This document shows, piece after piece, positions 1-9,158 of a DNA stretch of 64,000 bases. A model generated the notes under the pieces. It had not been told where the DNA came from. It saw only the letters and a list, made by a program, of their open reading frames with translations, and searched no databases. This DNA is from Micromonospora inaquosa (GTDB lineage Bacteria > Actinomycetota > Actinomycetes > Mycobacteriales > Micromonosporaceae): positions 1 to 64,000 of the forward strand of contig NZ_QGSZ01000270.1 in NCBI RefSeq assembly GCF_003857055.1, in the 5' to 3' direction. The translations under genes and the position numbers were made by a program. How positions within the stretch are numbered: the first letter of the stretch is position 1; the number at the start of each line of letters is the position of its first letter.

Positions 1-549
1 ATGCTCGGCCTCACCCGCCTGCGCCTGCAAAACGCAACCCACCGTGACGAACAAGGCGCCCACCACGACACCTGACCTCTGCAAGATCAGCCGTACTCAC
101 CTCTGCACTCCAACGAGTACCCCGACAAGCGATGCCCCTCTCGGCAGCAGGAGAGCACACGCTCCTCGCTCGAGCCAGCGTGCGGTCCTGGACCGCGGCG
201 CCTCTCTGGGCAAAGTCATTACCACTCTCAAGTATATGTGCACATATCAGCAGCATTACCCGAAATGCGGCCTTTGCCGCAGTCCTGTGGTCAAGGTGTA
301 CCTACGCCGGAAGGGCAAGGACAGGACGCACGGAAGGCCGGAGCGTGACCACCAAACGGCGTGATTGTCGCCTGCAGCCGGAAATCATTCAGTTACTCGG
401 AAACCCTGCACGAAGTCGACGCAGTCCGCTTCCTTGCACGCCGATCCAGGTAGAGGCTGTCCGAATGCCGAAATTCTCTGACTCATTCCCGGCAGGCAGC
501 ATATTTGCCTTGACGTCGCCCGCTCGTGTCCAAACTTTGAGGAGATGCC
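1..549. other. Leading non-coding stretch
   Basis: No convincing gene is seen here. The short open frames have no recognisable motif and overlap each other on both strands. The stretch lies upstream of the excisionase-like gene and may hold its promoter or part of an integration site, but I could not identify an attachment core or a tRNA sequence in it. Confidence 0.4.
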
Positions 550-831
550 ATGCGATCGCTTGAACGTGGTCACTCGACACAGTCACGGCACCCCCATGAT
601 CCCCTGTCCAGGGACCCCAAACCTATATGGACAGCAGAGCGAATCCGCGGCCTAGGGCCCAGCACCGACCTGGGCACCGCAGCCTCAGTGCTCGACATGT
701 CCCGGTCTACGGCCTACAAACTGCTCCGCCGCGACGCATTCCCCGTGCCGCATTTCCGCGTCGGCACCCACTACCGAATACCCACCGCGCCGCTGATGGC
801 GGCCCTGCACCTCGACCTTCCCGAGCCCTAA
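550..831 (+). CDS. Helix-turn-helix excisionase-like protein
   Basis: A 93-residue protein with a MerR/excisionase-type winged helix-turn-helix: residues about 37-75 read as a domain in which a small helix (TAASVLDMSRSTAYKLLR) is followed by a basic turn and a wing (VPHFRVGTHYRIP). Such proteins bind DNA beside integrase genes and control the direction of site-specific recombination. It lies about 200 bases upstream of a tyrosine integrase on the same strand, which supports that role. An AGGAG site lies a few bases upstream of the ATG. The first 30 residues are low-complexity, so the start could be later. It could alternatively be a small transcription regulator of the element. Confidence 0.6.
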   Translation: MRSLERGHSTQSRHPHDPLSRDPKPIWTAERIRGLGPSTDLGTAASVLDMSRSTAYKLLRRDAFPVPHFRVGTHYRIPTAPLMAALHLDLPEP

Positions 832-1028
832 ACAGAAGTCGGCCGCGACAGATATCTCCTCCACAGCCGAATCCCGCGCCGAGGCAGGACCGAACCCTGA
901 TCCCCACTCCTGATGCCACCACCCCTCGTTCACCCAACAAACCCGTCGACCATCAGATCCAGAGATCCCCGCAATTTCCGATCAAGAGTGCCAATACAGC
1001 CTCTGACAAGCAAGGAGCAGGACCCGCC

Positions 1029-2489
1029 ATGCCCGCCGAAAACATTTTTAAGCGCTGCGGCTGCCGCTACCCCGAAACCGGAAAACAGATGGGAAACAAT
1101 TGTCCAAAGCTCCGCCGGCCGAACCACGCGTGGAGCTCCGACCATGGCTACTGGGCCTATCACCTTGAACTTCCCCCCACCATCGACGGCCGCCGACGGC
1201 AGCTACGCCGCTCCGGCCTGCCCACCCGGCGGGCCGCCGTCGACGAACGCAACCACGCCCGCGAACTGCTCGCCCTCGCCCCAGCATGGGACAAGCGGTC
1301 GCGCCGCGACATAGCCGACGTCCTCCAGACCGCCGTCCGCGCAAAGGAGCCGCTGCCCGAGATCGACCGCATCCGCCTACGACTGCGCGGCGACACCCAC
1401 CTCGGAGATACGCCCACTGTCGCCGAGTACCTCACCAACTGGCTGACCCATCACAACGTCGACGCAAACACCAAAGGCGGCTACGAGACCATCATCCGAG
1501 TGCACCTGATCCCACACCTCGGCGACATCCCCCTCGACAAGCTGCGCGTCAGTCACGTCCGAGCAATGTTCACCGCGATCGAGCAGCGCAACGAAGAGCT
1601 CCTCGCCGCAAAGGCTAGTCCGGACTCGGCCGTCCGAAAATCCGTCGCTGGCAAGCGACCGACCGGCCCCAATACCTGCCTGAACATCCGCGCCTGCCTG
1701 CGCAAGGCCCTCAACGACGCTCGCGCCGACGAACTACTGCCCGGCTACAACCCGGCCGCCCTGGTCAAGATTCGCGGCGACCGGCCCAAACCAATCGTGT
1801 GGGAGAACGAGCGAGTCCAGCAGTGGAAGGAGGACGGGAAAATCCCAGGACCGGTGATGGTGTGGACCGACGAGCAGGTCATCCAGTTCCTCTCCTACGC
1901 CGCGATCCACTGCCCCGACCTGCATCCAATGTGGCACTACATGGCCTTCCGCGGACCCCGCCGCGGCGAGGCCTGCGGACTACGCGACAGCGAGGTCCGC
2001 CTCCACCGCCGAGAAACCACCATCAACCACCAAATCACCACCCACGGCTACACCCCCGTCGAGAAACCCCCGAAAAGCAAGGCCGGCAACCGAGAGGTGG
2101 CCCTCGACGACGACACCGTCAACATCCTCATCGCCTACAAGGCGCTGCGCGCCAAGTGGCAACACGCCGCCGGCCCCGCCTGGCCCCACACCGGCCTGTT
2201 CTTCGTCCGCCAAGACGGCCACGCCTGGCACCCCGACTCCGTCACACAACGCTTCACCCGGCACGTCCGCAAGGCCGGACTACCACCCATCCGACTCCAC
2301 GACCTACGGCACAGCGCCGCCACCATCGCCCTCAACGCCGGCGTCGACATCAAAGTCGTCTCCGAACAACTCGGCCACTCCACCACCACCCTCACCCGCG
2401 ACACCTACCAAAGCGTCAACAAGCAACTCCACCAGCAAGCCGCCGACGCCGTAGCCAAAAGGATCCGAGACCGGCGTCAGGCGGCCTAA
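1029..2489 (+). CDS. Tyrosine site-specific integrase
   Basis: A 486-residue tyrosine recombinase of the actinomycete integrative element or phage type. It has an N-terminal arm-binding segment, a SAM-like core-binding domain (about residues 135-260, VAEYLTNWLTHHNVDANTKG) and a C-terminal catalytic domain. Visible catalytic residues are the box I Arg in FRGPRRGEACGLR, the HxxR pair in HDLRHS (about 424-427), the GHS histidine (about 450) and the nucleophile Tyr in DTYQSV (about 460). The ATG at 1029 follows an AGGAG site; the frame is open upstream, but that part is proline/arginine-rich shadow sequence. With the excisionase-like gene it forms the recombination module of an integrated element whose other end I cannot identify. 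Confidence 0.9.
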   Translation: MPAENIFKRCGCRYPETGKQMGNNCPKLRRPNHAWSSDHGYWAYHLELPPTIDGRRRQLRRSGLPTRRAAVDERNHARELLALAPAWDKRSRRDIADVLQTAVRAKEPLPEIDRIRLRLRGDTHLGDTPTVAEYLTNWLTHHNVDANTKGGYETIIRVHLIPHLGDIPLDKLRVSHVRAMFTAIEQRNEELLAAKASPDSAVRKSVAGKRPTGPNTCLNIRACLRKALNDARADELLPGYNPAALVKIRGDRPKPIVWENERVQQWKEDGKIPGPVMVWTDEQVIQFLSYAAIHCPDLHPMWHYMAFRGPRRGEACGLRDSEVRLHRRETTINHQITTHGYTPVEKPPKSKAGNREVALDDDTVNILIAYKALRAKWQHAAGPAWPHTGLFFVRQDGHAWHPDSVTQRFTRHVRKAGLPPIRLHDLRHSAATIALNAGVDIKVVSEQLGHSTTTLTRDTYQSVNKQLHQQAADAVAKRIRDRRQAA

Positions 2490-2761
2490 CCATCCCGCCG
2501 AATGACGAGTGCCGCAGCCGCGCCCATGATCGCTCCGCACTCATGATGCCCTGCGAGATCAGAGCCAACAACGCGAAGCCGGGTACCGCGAATCGCCGCT
2601 GCTCGGGCGCACGGGCGGCACCGGTACTCGGTCACTGCCTCGCGGCCAGGAATAGTCGGACGCGGTGGCCGCCGAACAGAATTCCATCGTCCCCTCGCGG
2701 GGCCGGGCAGCGCTCTTTTCACCTCGCTTGGCGCTTCCAGGGAGTGGCCGGCTAAGAACCA

Positions 2762-2890
2762 CGTGTTGAGGGAAGCACAGCTCGCCTCCTGGACTGCGTC
2801 CGCGGCGACACCCTCTACCCCCTGTGATGGCTGATCGCCCTACGCGGCCTGCGCCGAGGCGAGGCCGCCGGCCTGCGATGGGCCCTGACC
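2762..2890 (+). pseudogene. Decayed tyrosine integrase fragment
   Basis: The plus frame reads LLDCVRGDTLYPL, an in-frame TGA (2825-2827), then WLIALRGLRRGEAAGLRW. This is the box I region (catalytic Arg in LRGLRRGEAAGLRW) of a tyrosine recombinase, but nothing recognisable of the rest survives. It lies about 270 bases after the intact integrase stop and differs from it in sequence, so it is the relic of a second, independent element and not a duplication of the neighbour. The bases between 2490 and 2761 hold no gene I can support. Confidence 0.65.
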
Positions 2891-3109
2891 CCGTCGGTCG
2901 AACCGGCGGGGCGCCTGAGCCACGACAGCTGCCTGCCGGCCGCCGCGGAGCGAATCAGCGGCACCGGGGGCTGAGGGCGCGCGGTGATCCGCGGCGACAT
3001 CTGACACCGGGGACCGGGCCAACCGGCGGCGCGTTCTCGGTCTAGATGGTCGAGCGGACGGGGGCGGACCCGGCCGATTCAGGCGGGGAAGCGACGTGTG
3101 GGCGGCGGA

Positions 3110-3495
3110 CCTTCGGTGACCCAACCCGGTTGGCAGCGCTGCTAAGGCGATCAGCGCACCGAGCAGGCCCGTTGCGGCGGCGCCCCAAGCGGGTACCGAA
3201 GCATCGATCACCGCACCGACCAGCGGGACACCGACCGCCACCACCATCGCCGAGCCGTGCGGGCCCATCGCCCCATCCCCCCACGCGCGCCGGCGACAGC
3301 CGCCTCACCGCGTCAGTCGGTGGCCGCCACGGTCGGCGCGGTGAACACACCGCACGGCAGCAGCATCAGGGCTAGTAGCCACCACTCGCCGCTCAGACAG
3401 ACCGGTATGGTGACCAGACCGAGGATCAGGGGTGGACGGAAAACCTCAAGCCAGAATAATGCCGGGCCGTGTCTTCGGCTTACCCTTACCAGCAC
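3110..3495 (-). pseudogene. Decayed MFS transporter remnant
   Basis: Read on the minus strand, three frames must be stitched together. The first (LLALMLLPCGVFTAPTVAAT) ends in a stop, the second reads TDAVRRLSPARVGG, and the third reads GPHGSAMVVAVGVPLVGAVI and continues into a hydrophobic helix (GAAATGLLGALIALAALP). The combined order matches the C-terminal half of a drug-resistance type MFS permease. At least two frameshifts and no N-terminal half make this a pseudogene. A related relic lies on the opposite strand near 23.4 kb. Confidence 0.6.
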
Positions 3496-4608
3496 TCAAT
3501 TGCGCTGCTTAAAGTATCGGAAAAGGTGCCGTTCCCGGGAGATCAAAGTAGCCATACCGGAACCGGCAACGGCACCGACCACCCCAAGAAGTGGAATCCG
3601 AACCAATTCTGCTACCGCGAAGCCTGGGTGATCGGGAACTATAACAAGCGCTACAATCCACAGTCCCGATACAGTAAGCGACAACGCGAGCACGCACCCG
3701 GCCGTGGTCTCGATAAGGAGATGGGCTAACTGATCAAACACCGATACACCGCAATGTCTCGCGGATGCCAACTCCAACCGGCGTGATCGGATGCTTAGAA
3801 AACCGACGAGAGCCCCGAAGCCAAGACCTGCCAACGGTGCTTTCATAGTTCTGCGCGATTCGAAGGCTACCGCTCCATCGAAACTTTCACCGAGCCGAAC
3901 GTTTAACTGCTGCACTGTTACACGTGTTTCTGCGGCAGTAGAAGCTGCTATAGCCGCATTTAGCAATCGAGCGGCCGACGGATCCGGTGGCCAAACCGTC
4001 ATCCAACACTCGTCAAATCGGCCAATGTTCGAGGCTGGAACGAGCACAGCGTTTTCCAGGCTTGGCGCTCGGCCATCATTCGGGTAAGAGAAGGTTCCTG
4101 TTATGAGTGCAGGACCGTCCGATGTGTGGAGGAAGTCCCCTGCGATCAAGGCACCTAGAGAACTAGACACACTGTCAGAGAGAAGCAGCCCGTCTGCGTT
4201 CGCGGAGCCGGTCGTGACGGAAATCAGCTCACTGAACCGGGGAGTCACCTCTATAAAGCTGACTCCCGATGATGGCAGTGCCGGAATTTCGTAATCCTCC
4301 TCCGATTTACGAAACGCTCCGGCCGCCACTACACCTTCGGTGCTAGAGAGCCTTTCGCATGCTGCGCCGTCTACACTGTCCTGAGCCGAAAGGACATATG
4401 TCGCTCCACCGGATGCTCGAAACTTGTCAGCGGCGTTGAGGATGTCCGCCGTTACCACGCAGTCTAATGCGCCAAGCGTCAGACAGAATGCAAATAGTGC
4501 GGCCACTAATGCGGCCGTCTTCGATGTTCCGGAAGCAACGTTCCTAACAGCTTCCGAGAAGATTGATGACAGCCTCAAAATGCACCCAGATCTATCGTCC
4601 GGTCGCAC
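3496..4608 (-). CDS. FtsX/MacB-type ABC transporter permease
   Basis: A membrane protein of about 370 residues with one helix near the N-terminus (residues about 30-52, AALVAALFAFCLTLGAL), a large extracytoplasmic region, and about three helices at the C-terminus. This is the topology of FtsX/MacB-like permeases, which move peptides or lipoproteins or transduce signals across the membrane. The ATPase gene upstream overlaps it by about 34 bases. The annotated GTG start at 4608 has no strong ribosome site; a TTG near 4579, just at the ATPase stop, is an alternative. Base composition is clearly lower in GC than the surroundings, suggesting recent acquisition. Confidence 0.75.
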   Translation of the reverse strand: MRPDDRSGCILRLSSIFSEAVRNVASGTSKTAALVAALFAFCLTLGALDCVVTADILNAADKFRASGGATYVLSAQDSVDGAACERLSSTEGVVAAGAFRKSEEDYEIPALPSSGVSFIEVTPRFSELISVTTGSANADGLLLSDSVSSSLGALIAGDFLHTSDGPALITGTFSYPNDGRAPSLENAVLVPASNIGRFDECWMTVWPPDPSAARLLNAAIAASTAAETRVTVQQLNVRLGESFDGAVAFESRRTMKAPLAGLGFGALVGFLSIRSRRLELASARHCGVSVFDQLAHLLIETTAGCVLALSLTVSGLWIVALVIVPDHPGFAVAELVRIPLLGVVGAVAGSGMATLISRERHLFRYFKQRN

Positions 4609-5174
4609 GCGTCACGAACCCGCGCATCGTGGGTAGCAATCACAACTGCCGCACCATTCATGCCAAGATCACCGAGTACATCGATCACCGTAGAGGCGCT
4701 TTTGGAATCAAGCTGCGCCGTCGGCTCGTCAACCAGAAGAAGACTCGGAGATGCGGCGACCGCGCGCGCCAACATGAGCCGCTGCGCTTCCCCTCCCGAC
4801 AGATCCTGAAACAGACTGTTGCTGAGTTGTGCAAGGCCAAACTTTTCGAGGATGCGTTGCGCGCTATCCTCAGCCTCATCGCGAGAAAGGCCGGCCGCCA
4901 GAAATGGGAGCATTACGTGAGACAACGAGCTTCTTCGAGGCACACCATGAGGATTTTGGAAGACCCACAAAGTCCGGCCAGCGCCGAACCTTTCAATCCG
5001 GCCTTCACTTGGCCGGATCCAACCTGCGAGTATCCCGAGAGTTGTGCTTTTACCAGACCCTGAAGGTCCTGTCAGTGCGACGACATCTCCCGATGACAAA
5101 CGAAAGGTAAGGTTCCGAAAGAGCGGGAGTTGCCCGGCGAACTGGTGGCCGATTTGGTCAGCTGATATCAGCAT
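4575..5174 (-). CDS. ABC transporter ATP-binding protein
   Basis: A 199-residue ABC ATPase. Visible motifs are Walker A (GPSGSGKST), a Q-loop region (VFQNPHG), the signature LSGGEAQRL, Walker B (LLLVDEPTAQLDS) and the switch histidine (IATHDAR). It resembles the MacB/LolD class that pairs with FtsX-like permeases. The ATG at 5174 overlaps the stop of the upstream adaptor gene by 7 bases, and the 3' end overlaps the permease, so the three are one translational unit. The longer frame upstream was not used because it runs into the adaptor gene. Confidence 0.88.
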   Translation of the reverse strand: MLISADQIGHQFAGQLPLFRNLTFRLSSGDVVALTGPSGSGKSTTLGILAGWIRPSEGRIERFGAGRTLWVFQNPHGVPRRSSLSHVMLPFLAAGLSRDEAEDSAQRILEKFGLAQLSNSLFQDLSGGEAQRLMLARAVAASPSLLLVDEPTAQLDSKSASTVIDVLGDLGMNGAAVVIATHDARVRDACDRTIDLGAF

Positions 5175-6238
5175 CTCGACTCCGCACCTACCCGTGCTAG
5201 GACCTCGATTGGATGATCCGGCACGTCGTCCCACGTAACAAGGCTGCGGCCCAGGCTGGATCCGGCAACTGAAACCCTGATAGGCCGACCATCAGATACA
5301 TGGATGCAGGGGTTATTCTCGACGTCAAACTGCACAGCACCAGCTGGAACACTCACGACCGGAACCGGTTTAATAAGCGTAAACGAGGCAACGATCGGTA
5401 CTTTTCCACCTGACTCTAACCAGGTCCGAAACGCACCGGTCTTGCTTAGCATGGAGATTGATCCTGGTTCGCTGACTGAGCTAAGGTTACTCGCTTCTAC
5501 ACTCACGCCATCTAGCGTTAGCACGCGCCTACCTGGAACTAAACCAACCGGCACCGCTTTAGGGACGAATGCAACCGTTGTTGGCTGGAAAGTAAGAATC
5601 CCGCTTCCTGGCTGCAGCGATTGCCCTAGCGCCGCATCGCATGTCGATACTACGGTGCTCGCAGGCGGGATCCATATGAGTGACTCTCGCTTAAGATTGG
5701 GCCCTCGCCAGGATGTCCCGGCGGTCTTGAAGATGGAGCGGACGCGCTCCCGCGTCGCCGAATCGAACCGTCCTGTTACCGTCAGCGACGGGCCCAGCGC
5801 TTGAAGCGCTCGCTGTAAAGCGCGAACATCTTCGCCCTTTACACCGGGTGCCAGGTCACGCCAAATTGGCACCGACGTGGAAATCGCTAGTAGGCCCTGA
5901 CCGTTGATCGAAACTGGAAAAGACCCGGACCGTAAAACCATTCCTTGACGGCAGTCAAATTCCGTTAGAATGCCAGTTGCAGCGACGACCAACTTGCCTC
6001 CTTCCCGAATTTCGGGAAGGAGCTCTACCTGTCGCTTGTCGTCGAGCTGTCCTGGTGTAGCGATTATCGAAGATCGTGATTGGGACTGCGAAATGCCGGC
6101 CGGCCTCGGGGGGTCAACTGTTACAGCCAACGCGGCTGCTACAACGGCGGTGACCAAGGAGCATACGACTACTAGCGTCGTGCCCCACGATGGCCGCTTG
6201 TTGGGGATCATGGCCAGGATGTGTCGCCTCCTGTTCAT
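5168..6238 (-). CDS. Membrane-fusion/adaptor protein with peptidoglycan-binding domain
   Basis: About 356 residues: an N-terminal membrane anchor (TLVVVCSLVTAVVAAALAV), then an extracytoplasmic region with a peptidoglycan-binding repeat (GVKGEDVRALQRALQALG, followed by GRFDSATRERVRSIF) and a C-terminal beta-rich HlyD-like part (VVSVPAGAVQFD). This architecture is typical of actinobacterial efflux adaptors that accompany MacB-type ABC pairs. I placed the start at 6238 because it is preceded by an AGGG site; an ATG at 6259 is in frame but lacks one. First gene of the adaptor-ATPase-permease unit. GC content is low for the window. Confidence 0.75.
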   Translation of the reverse strand: MNRRRHILAMIPNKRPSWGTTLVVVCSLVTAVVAAALAVTVDPPRPAGISQSQSRSSIIATPGQLDDKRQVELLPEIREGGKLVVAATGILTEFDCRQGMVLRSGSFPVSINGQGLLAISTSVPIWRDLAPGVKGEDVRALQRALQALGPSLTVTGRFDSATRERVRSIFKTAGTSWRGPNLKRESLIWIPPASTVVSTCDAALGQSLQPGSGILTFQPTTVAFVPKAVPVGLVPGRRVLTLDGVSVEASNLSSVSEPGSISMLSKTGAFRTWLESGGKVPIVASFTLIKPVPVVSVPAGAVQFDVENNPCIHVSDGRPIRVSVAGSSLGRSLVTWDDVPDHPIEVLARVGAESRC

Positions 6239-6320
6239 CGCAAACCCTGGCGCTCGCATGACTTACTAGATGCGTGCAATACAGGGGCGTTCTCGCGCAT
6301 GTTCGAGCCCGGATGGTTGC

Positions 6321-6884
6321 TCATAGCCCATTACTCGGGTTGGATAGGCATGCAGGAACGGCTGGGTTGTCGGGGCCAAAAGAGGTCTCGGCGAAGTTTT
6401 TCGCACGGTCTATCACGAATTGCTCGGCTGAGTAGCCTTCTGGTGCAACCCCACTCCGCACAAGGCAATCCGCCAGCAGTTGGTCGATGTTCTTTTTCTC
6501 TGGATTCATCAGGCGATCAACGTAGATCGGCTCGACCAACGCGATGGTCCCCTTGCGGCATTCCTCCGCCACCGTCTCAGCCTCGCCAGATTTTACAAGG
6601 TCATAATTATAGTAGCCACCTGCTACTGGAACTGCCTTGATCTTCGTCCCGCGGTCTTGTGCGCAAGCGACATATCGCTCGACGGCCTCATCGAACTCGG
6701 ACTTCGTTATGACAAGGTCAGCGAAGACATCTTTTTCGAAGGCCGAAGTTGCCTGCTTTTGCGCAGACTTTAGCTCGGGAGCATATGGATCGTCGGAGGA
6801 ATTTGACGCACTGCACGCCGACCCAATCAGGATAACCATCGACGTAATCAGACTGATTGCCGAGCGGCGTCGGGCCTTCTTCAT
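6321..6884 (-). CDS. Putative lipoprotein of unknown function
   Basis: A 187-residue protein with a lipoprotein signal: MKKARRR, a hydrophobic stretch (SAISLITSMVILIG) and a lipobox ending GSAC. The mature part is hydrophilic, with several cysteines (YVACAQ, AEECRKG, LADCLVR, VPACLSN) that could form disulfides. No known domain is recognised. The ATG at 6884 follows a GGGAG site; a longer in-frame start at 6905 is less likely because the signal peptide begins at MKKARRR. It lies 82 bases upstream of the adaptor gene on the same strand and is probably part of that transport unit, for example as a substrate-capturing or immunity lipoprotein. That role is inference. Confidence 0.6.
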   Translation of the reverse strand: MKKARRRSAISLITSMVILIGSACSASNSSDDPYAPELKSAQKQATSAFEKDVFADLVITKSEFDEAVERYVACAQDRGTKIKAVPVAGGYYNYDLVKSGEAETVAEECRKGTIALVEPIYVDRLMNPEKKNIDQLLADCLVRSGVAPEGYSAEQFVIDRAKNFAETSFGPDNPAVPACLSNPSNGL

Positions 6885-7190
6885 ATCATAGCTCCCGAGA
6901 AACAAGTCGGATTAAACCACACAGAGAGGCCTCTTCACAGTTCACTCCAACCGGAGGCTATCACAGCCTTCGAACCGCTTCGAGGACCACTGACTATGCC
7001 AGAGGGGGGACCGGAGGTCAACGTACCCAGCAATTGCGCGCTCACATCGTAGCCGTCAACGGCAATGCGCAGCTCGGCCGGCAGGCGATTATCTGAATCC
7101 TCGTGCGTGCGCTCGAAGGTCCCCGAGAATAATCCGTCGCCCACGGAGGGAGGAAGGTCCCAGCGTACTTAGCACGCTCATCCAAGTAAC

Positions 7191-7232
7191 GCGGGCGTGG
7201 ATCACTTGATAGGAACAGTGATCCACGCCCGC
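7191..7232. terminator. Perfect 16-bp hairpin
   Basis: Arms 7191-7206 and 7217-7232 are exactly complementary around a 10-base loop. The hairpin lies just downstream of the stop of the small secreted protein gene at 7310 on the minus strand. No long U-tract follows, as is usual in actinomycetes. It separates that gene from the lipoprotein/ABC unit further down. The bases between 6885 and 7190 hold no gene I can support. Confidence 0.7.
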
Positions 7233-7309
7233 TAGAACCTTATAGCAACGCACTGCCCATGGTTCACTCGTCCAACCTAGCCGGACAAGGCTTCAGGTGC
7301 CGAGACGGC

Positions 7310-7630
7310 CTAGAAGTAAACCCAGTCACCCCAACCAGTGCCAGTCTTTCCCCGGACGGCATTTCCTGCGTTGATTCCGTTGCTGTTTGTAGCATAGGAC
7401 GATCCCGTGCTCTGCGGCCCGTAGGTGGTCTGGATGGTGCCGCCGTAATACCTATCGATGCGAGATTGGACCGAAACGCCGCCGTTGCAGTCGGCGGTCG
7501 TTGATCCGTTCGTCCAGGTACTACCCTTGCTCTTGGTGATGTTGCAGGCCGCCAATGCTGGAGATGCTGTCAAGATTATCCCACCCGCCAACAGCGCGCT
7601 CGCAATTATTGCTGCAGGAAACCGCTTCAC
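7310..7630 (-). CDS. Small secreted protein, possibly bacteriocin-like
   Basis: A 106-residue protein starting at GTG 7630, preceded by GGAGG with good spacing. The N-terminus is a clear Sec signal peptide (VKRFPAAIIASALLAGG, ending ASPALA) followed by a mature chain of about 79 residues rich in Gly, Ser, Thr and Asn with two cysteines and an aromatic C-terminus (GWGDWVYF). Size, secretion signal, Gly/Ser-rich body and aromatic end resemble lactococcin 972 family peptides, which often sit near ABC/adaptor genes, but I see no diagnostic motif. The neighbouring low-GC ABC set on the same strand may export it or give immunity. Function remains a hypothesis. Confidence 0.55.
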   Translation of the reverse strand: MKRFPAAIIASALLAGGIILTASPALAACNITKSKGSTWTNGSTTADCNGGVSVQSRIDRYYGGTIQTTYGPQSTGSSYATNSNGINAGNAVRGKTGTGWGDWVYF

Positions 7631-8291
7631 CGCATACCTCCACGAGATCGGTGCGAAGGCCGTCAATGACGGCTCGATACACAATGCGGTGGGCCCCCGC
7701 CATGAACATGATCCTTGCATAGACATACGACACCGTCAACGGACGCCGATGTACCAGATAAATCGGCACGAACTACCCGAGATCGGACCTCCAGGCTCAC
7801 CTCGACCACGACTTCCTTCCGTCCAGTCGCGTGCAGAACAATCCTGATTAGCGGTGCGGATGGGCTTATCGGTAGCTTTCGCTTCTCATTCCGATCCGGC
7901 GCCCAGAATCGCTGCTGCGCTTTGCGATTATGTCCAGGCGAAATGGCTTGCTGCATCGACGGTTGACATCTGAAATGACTTGCCCTGCTGTCGGCTTGGA
8001 AGGATGTCCTGCGCCCAAGCCCTAATGCTCCAGCCGCAGTTGCCTGATCTGGGGTCTCGGTAGTTCACCGGCGTGATCGACGTCGTAGTTGGGCCGGCCG
8101 CGTAACTGCGGATGTCGATGCTATTCGTGGGTGAACAGTGTGGTCGCACCGTCTGTCTGGTGTGGTCGGACCGCCGGGCGGGTAGGCTCCCGTGTCTGTG
8201 TTTGATCGATGAGATTGTGCGCAGGCGGGCAGGGTCTGGATGATCTACTGCCGTGCAGGGGCCCGGCGTGGGGCCGTGACAGGATGCTCCT
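7631..8291. other. Intergenic stretch without a clear gene
   Basis: About 660 bases between divergent genes (secreted protein on the minus strand, membrane protein on the plus strand). Short open frames occur on both strands, but none has a recognisable domain, signal peptide or good ribosome site. It presumably holds the two promoters. Confidence 0.4.
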
Positions 8292-9158
8292 GTGCGTCTC
8301 GTGCGTTATGCGCCTCTGCTCTTAGCTGGTGCGGCGGCTTGCGCCTTAGCCCATGTCGTGGGAATCCTGACGGGTCATCCGATCTGGCGCTACGCCGAGG
8401 TGTGGAGCGTCGGACTGCTCCTTGCCTTCGCTGTGGTCGCCGGATTGCCTGCCCCCCGATGGGCGGTGCCCGCCGCCGTCACGGCGCTGCTGGTCGACTC
8501 GGTCCGAAGCATCCCAATCGACGCAAACACCGCCGGCTGGCAGGTGTTCGAGCCGGGTGATGGCGTCGACACCCTCTCCGGGTTCAACGCGGGTCTCAGC
8601 CTCTGCGCGTCTTCATTGGCGGCAGTGACGGTGCTGCTGGTGGTATGGCGTCGCGTCTCACTTGGGTGCACGACGGCTGTTGTGGCATTAGTGGCGACCT
8701 CGTTGTTTGGGTACTCGGTCGTCCGGGCGGTCGATATTTGGCTCGCAGTCCCTACCGAACAGGGGCAGTATCTGACCGGCACCGGCCAGGCCGAGACAGT
8801 GATCGCCGTGAGTCTGGCTGCTCTTCCGCCACTGGCGCTAGGGTTCACCGCGCTGGCGCTTGCCGCAGCGTTGGCTGAGCGTGGGAGGAGACTTGCCTCG
8901 TCAGGTGCGGTGTTGCTAGCCCTGATCACCGTGCCGCTTGTGGAAGCGAGCATTGGGGCGGTGCCTTTGCCCTTTGAGGCAGGCCACCGCACCGCCTTCT
9001 TCGCCTGGCAGGTCGCCGGACCTAGGTTTTACATGCCACACCTCGTCTCGGCCATGACGACGGCGGCGCAGCTGACCGCATACATGCTGATCGTTGTGGG
9101 TCTTATCGGCCGCTACCATCGGGCACACGACGCACCGCCGGAGGAAGCCGGCGGATAG
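8292..9158 (+). CDS. Integral membrane protein of unknown function
   Basis: A 288-residue protein with about seven predicted hydrophobic helices, beginning with LLLAGAAACALAHVVGIL and ending with AYMLIVVGLIGRY before a short acidic tail (HDAPPEEAGG). No catalytic motif or known family is recognised. It starts at GTG 8292. High GC and strong third-position bias in this frame support it as a real gene. It stands alone, with no co-oriented close neighbour, so context gives no role. Confidence 0.6.
   Translation: MRLVRYAPLLLAGAAACALAHVVGILTGHPIWRYAEVWSVGLLLAFAVVAGLPAPRWAVPAAVTALLVDSVRSIPIDANTAGWQVFEPGDGVDTLSGFNAGLSLCASSLAAVTVLLVVWRRVSLGCTTAVVALVATSLFGYSVVRAVDIWLAVPTEQGQYLTGTGQAETVIAVSLAALPPLALGFTALALAAALAERGRRLASSGAVLLALITVPLVEASIGAVPLPFEAGHRTAFFAWQVAGPRFYMPHLVSAMTTAAQLTAYMLIVVGLIGRYHRAHDAPPEEAGG

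Noticed and set aside
2490..2761. Attachment site downstream of the integrase
   Set aside because: I looked for a tRNA 3' end or a repeat matching the broken tRNA-Arg near 20 kb and found none, so no att site is claimed.
6935..7144. Small minus-strand frame of 69 codons beside the hairpin
   Set aside because: No signal, domain or good ribosome site; composition does not separate it from chance frames.
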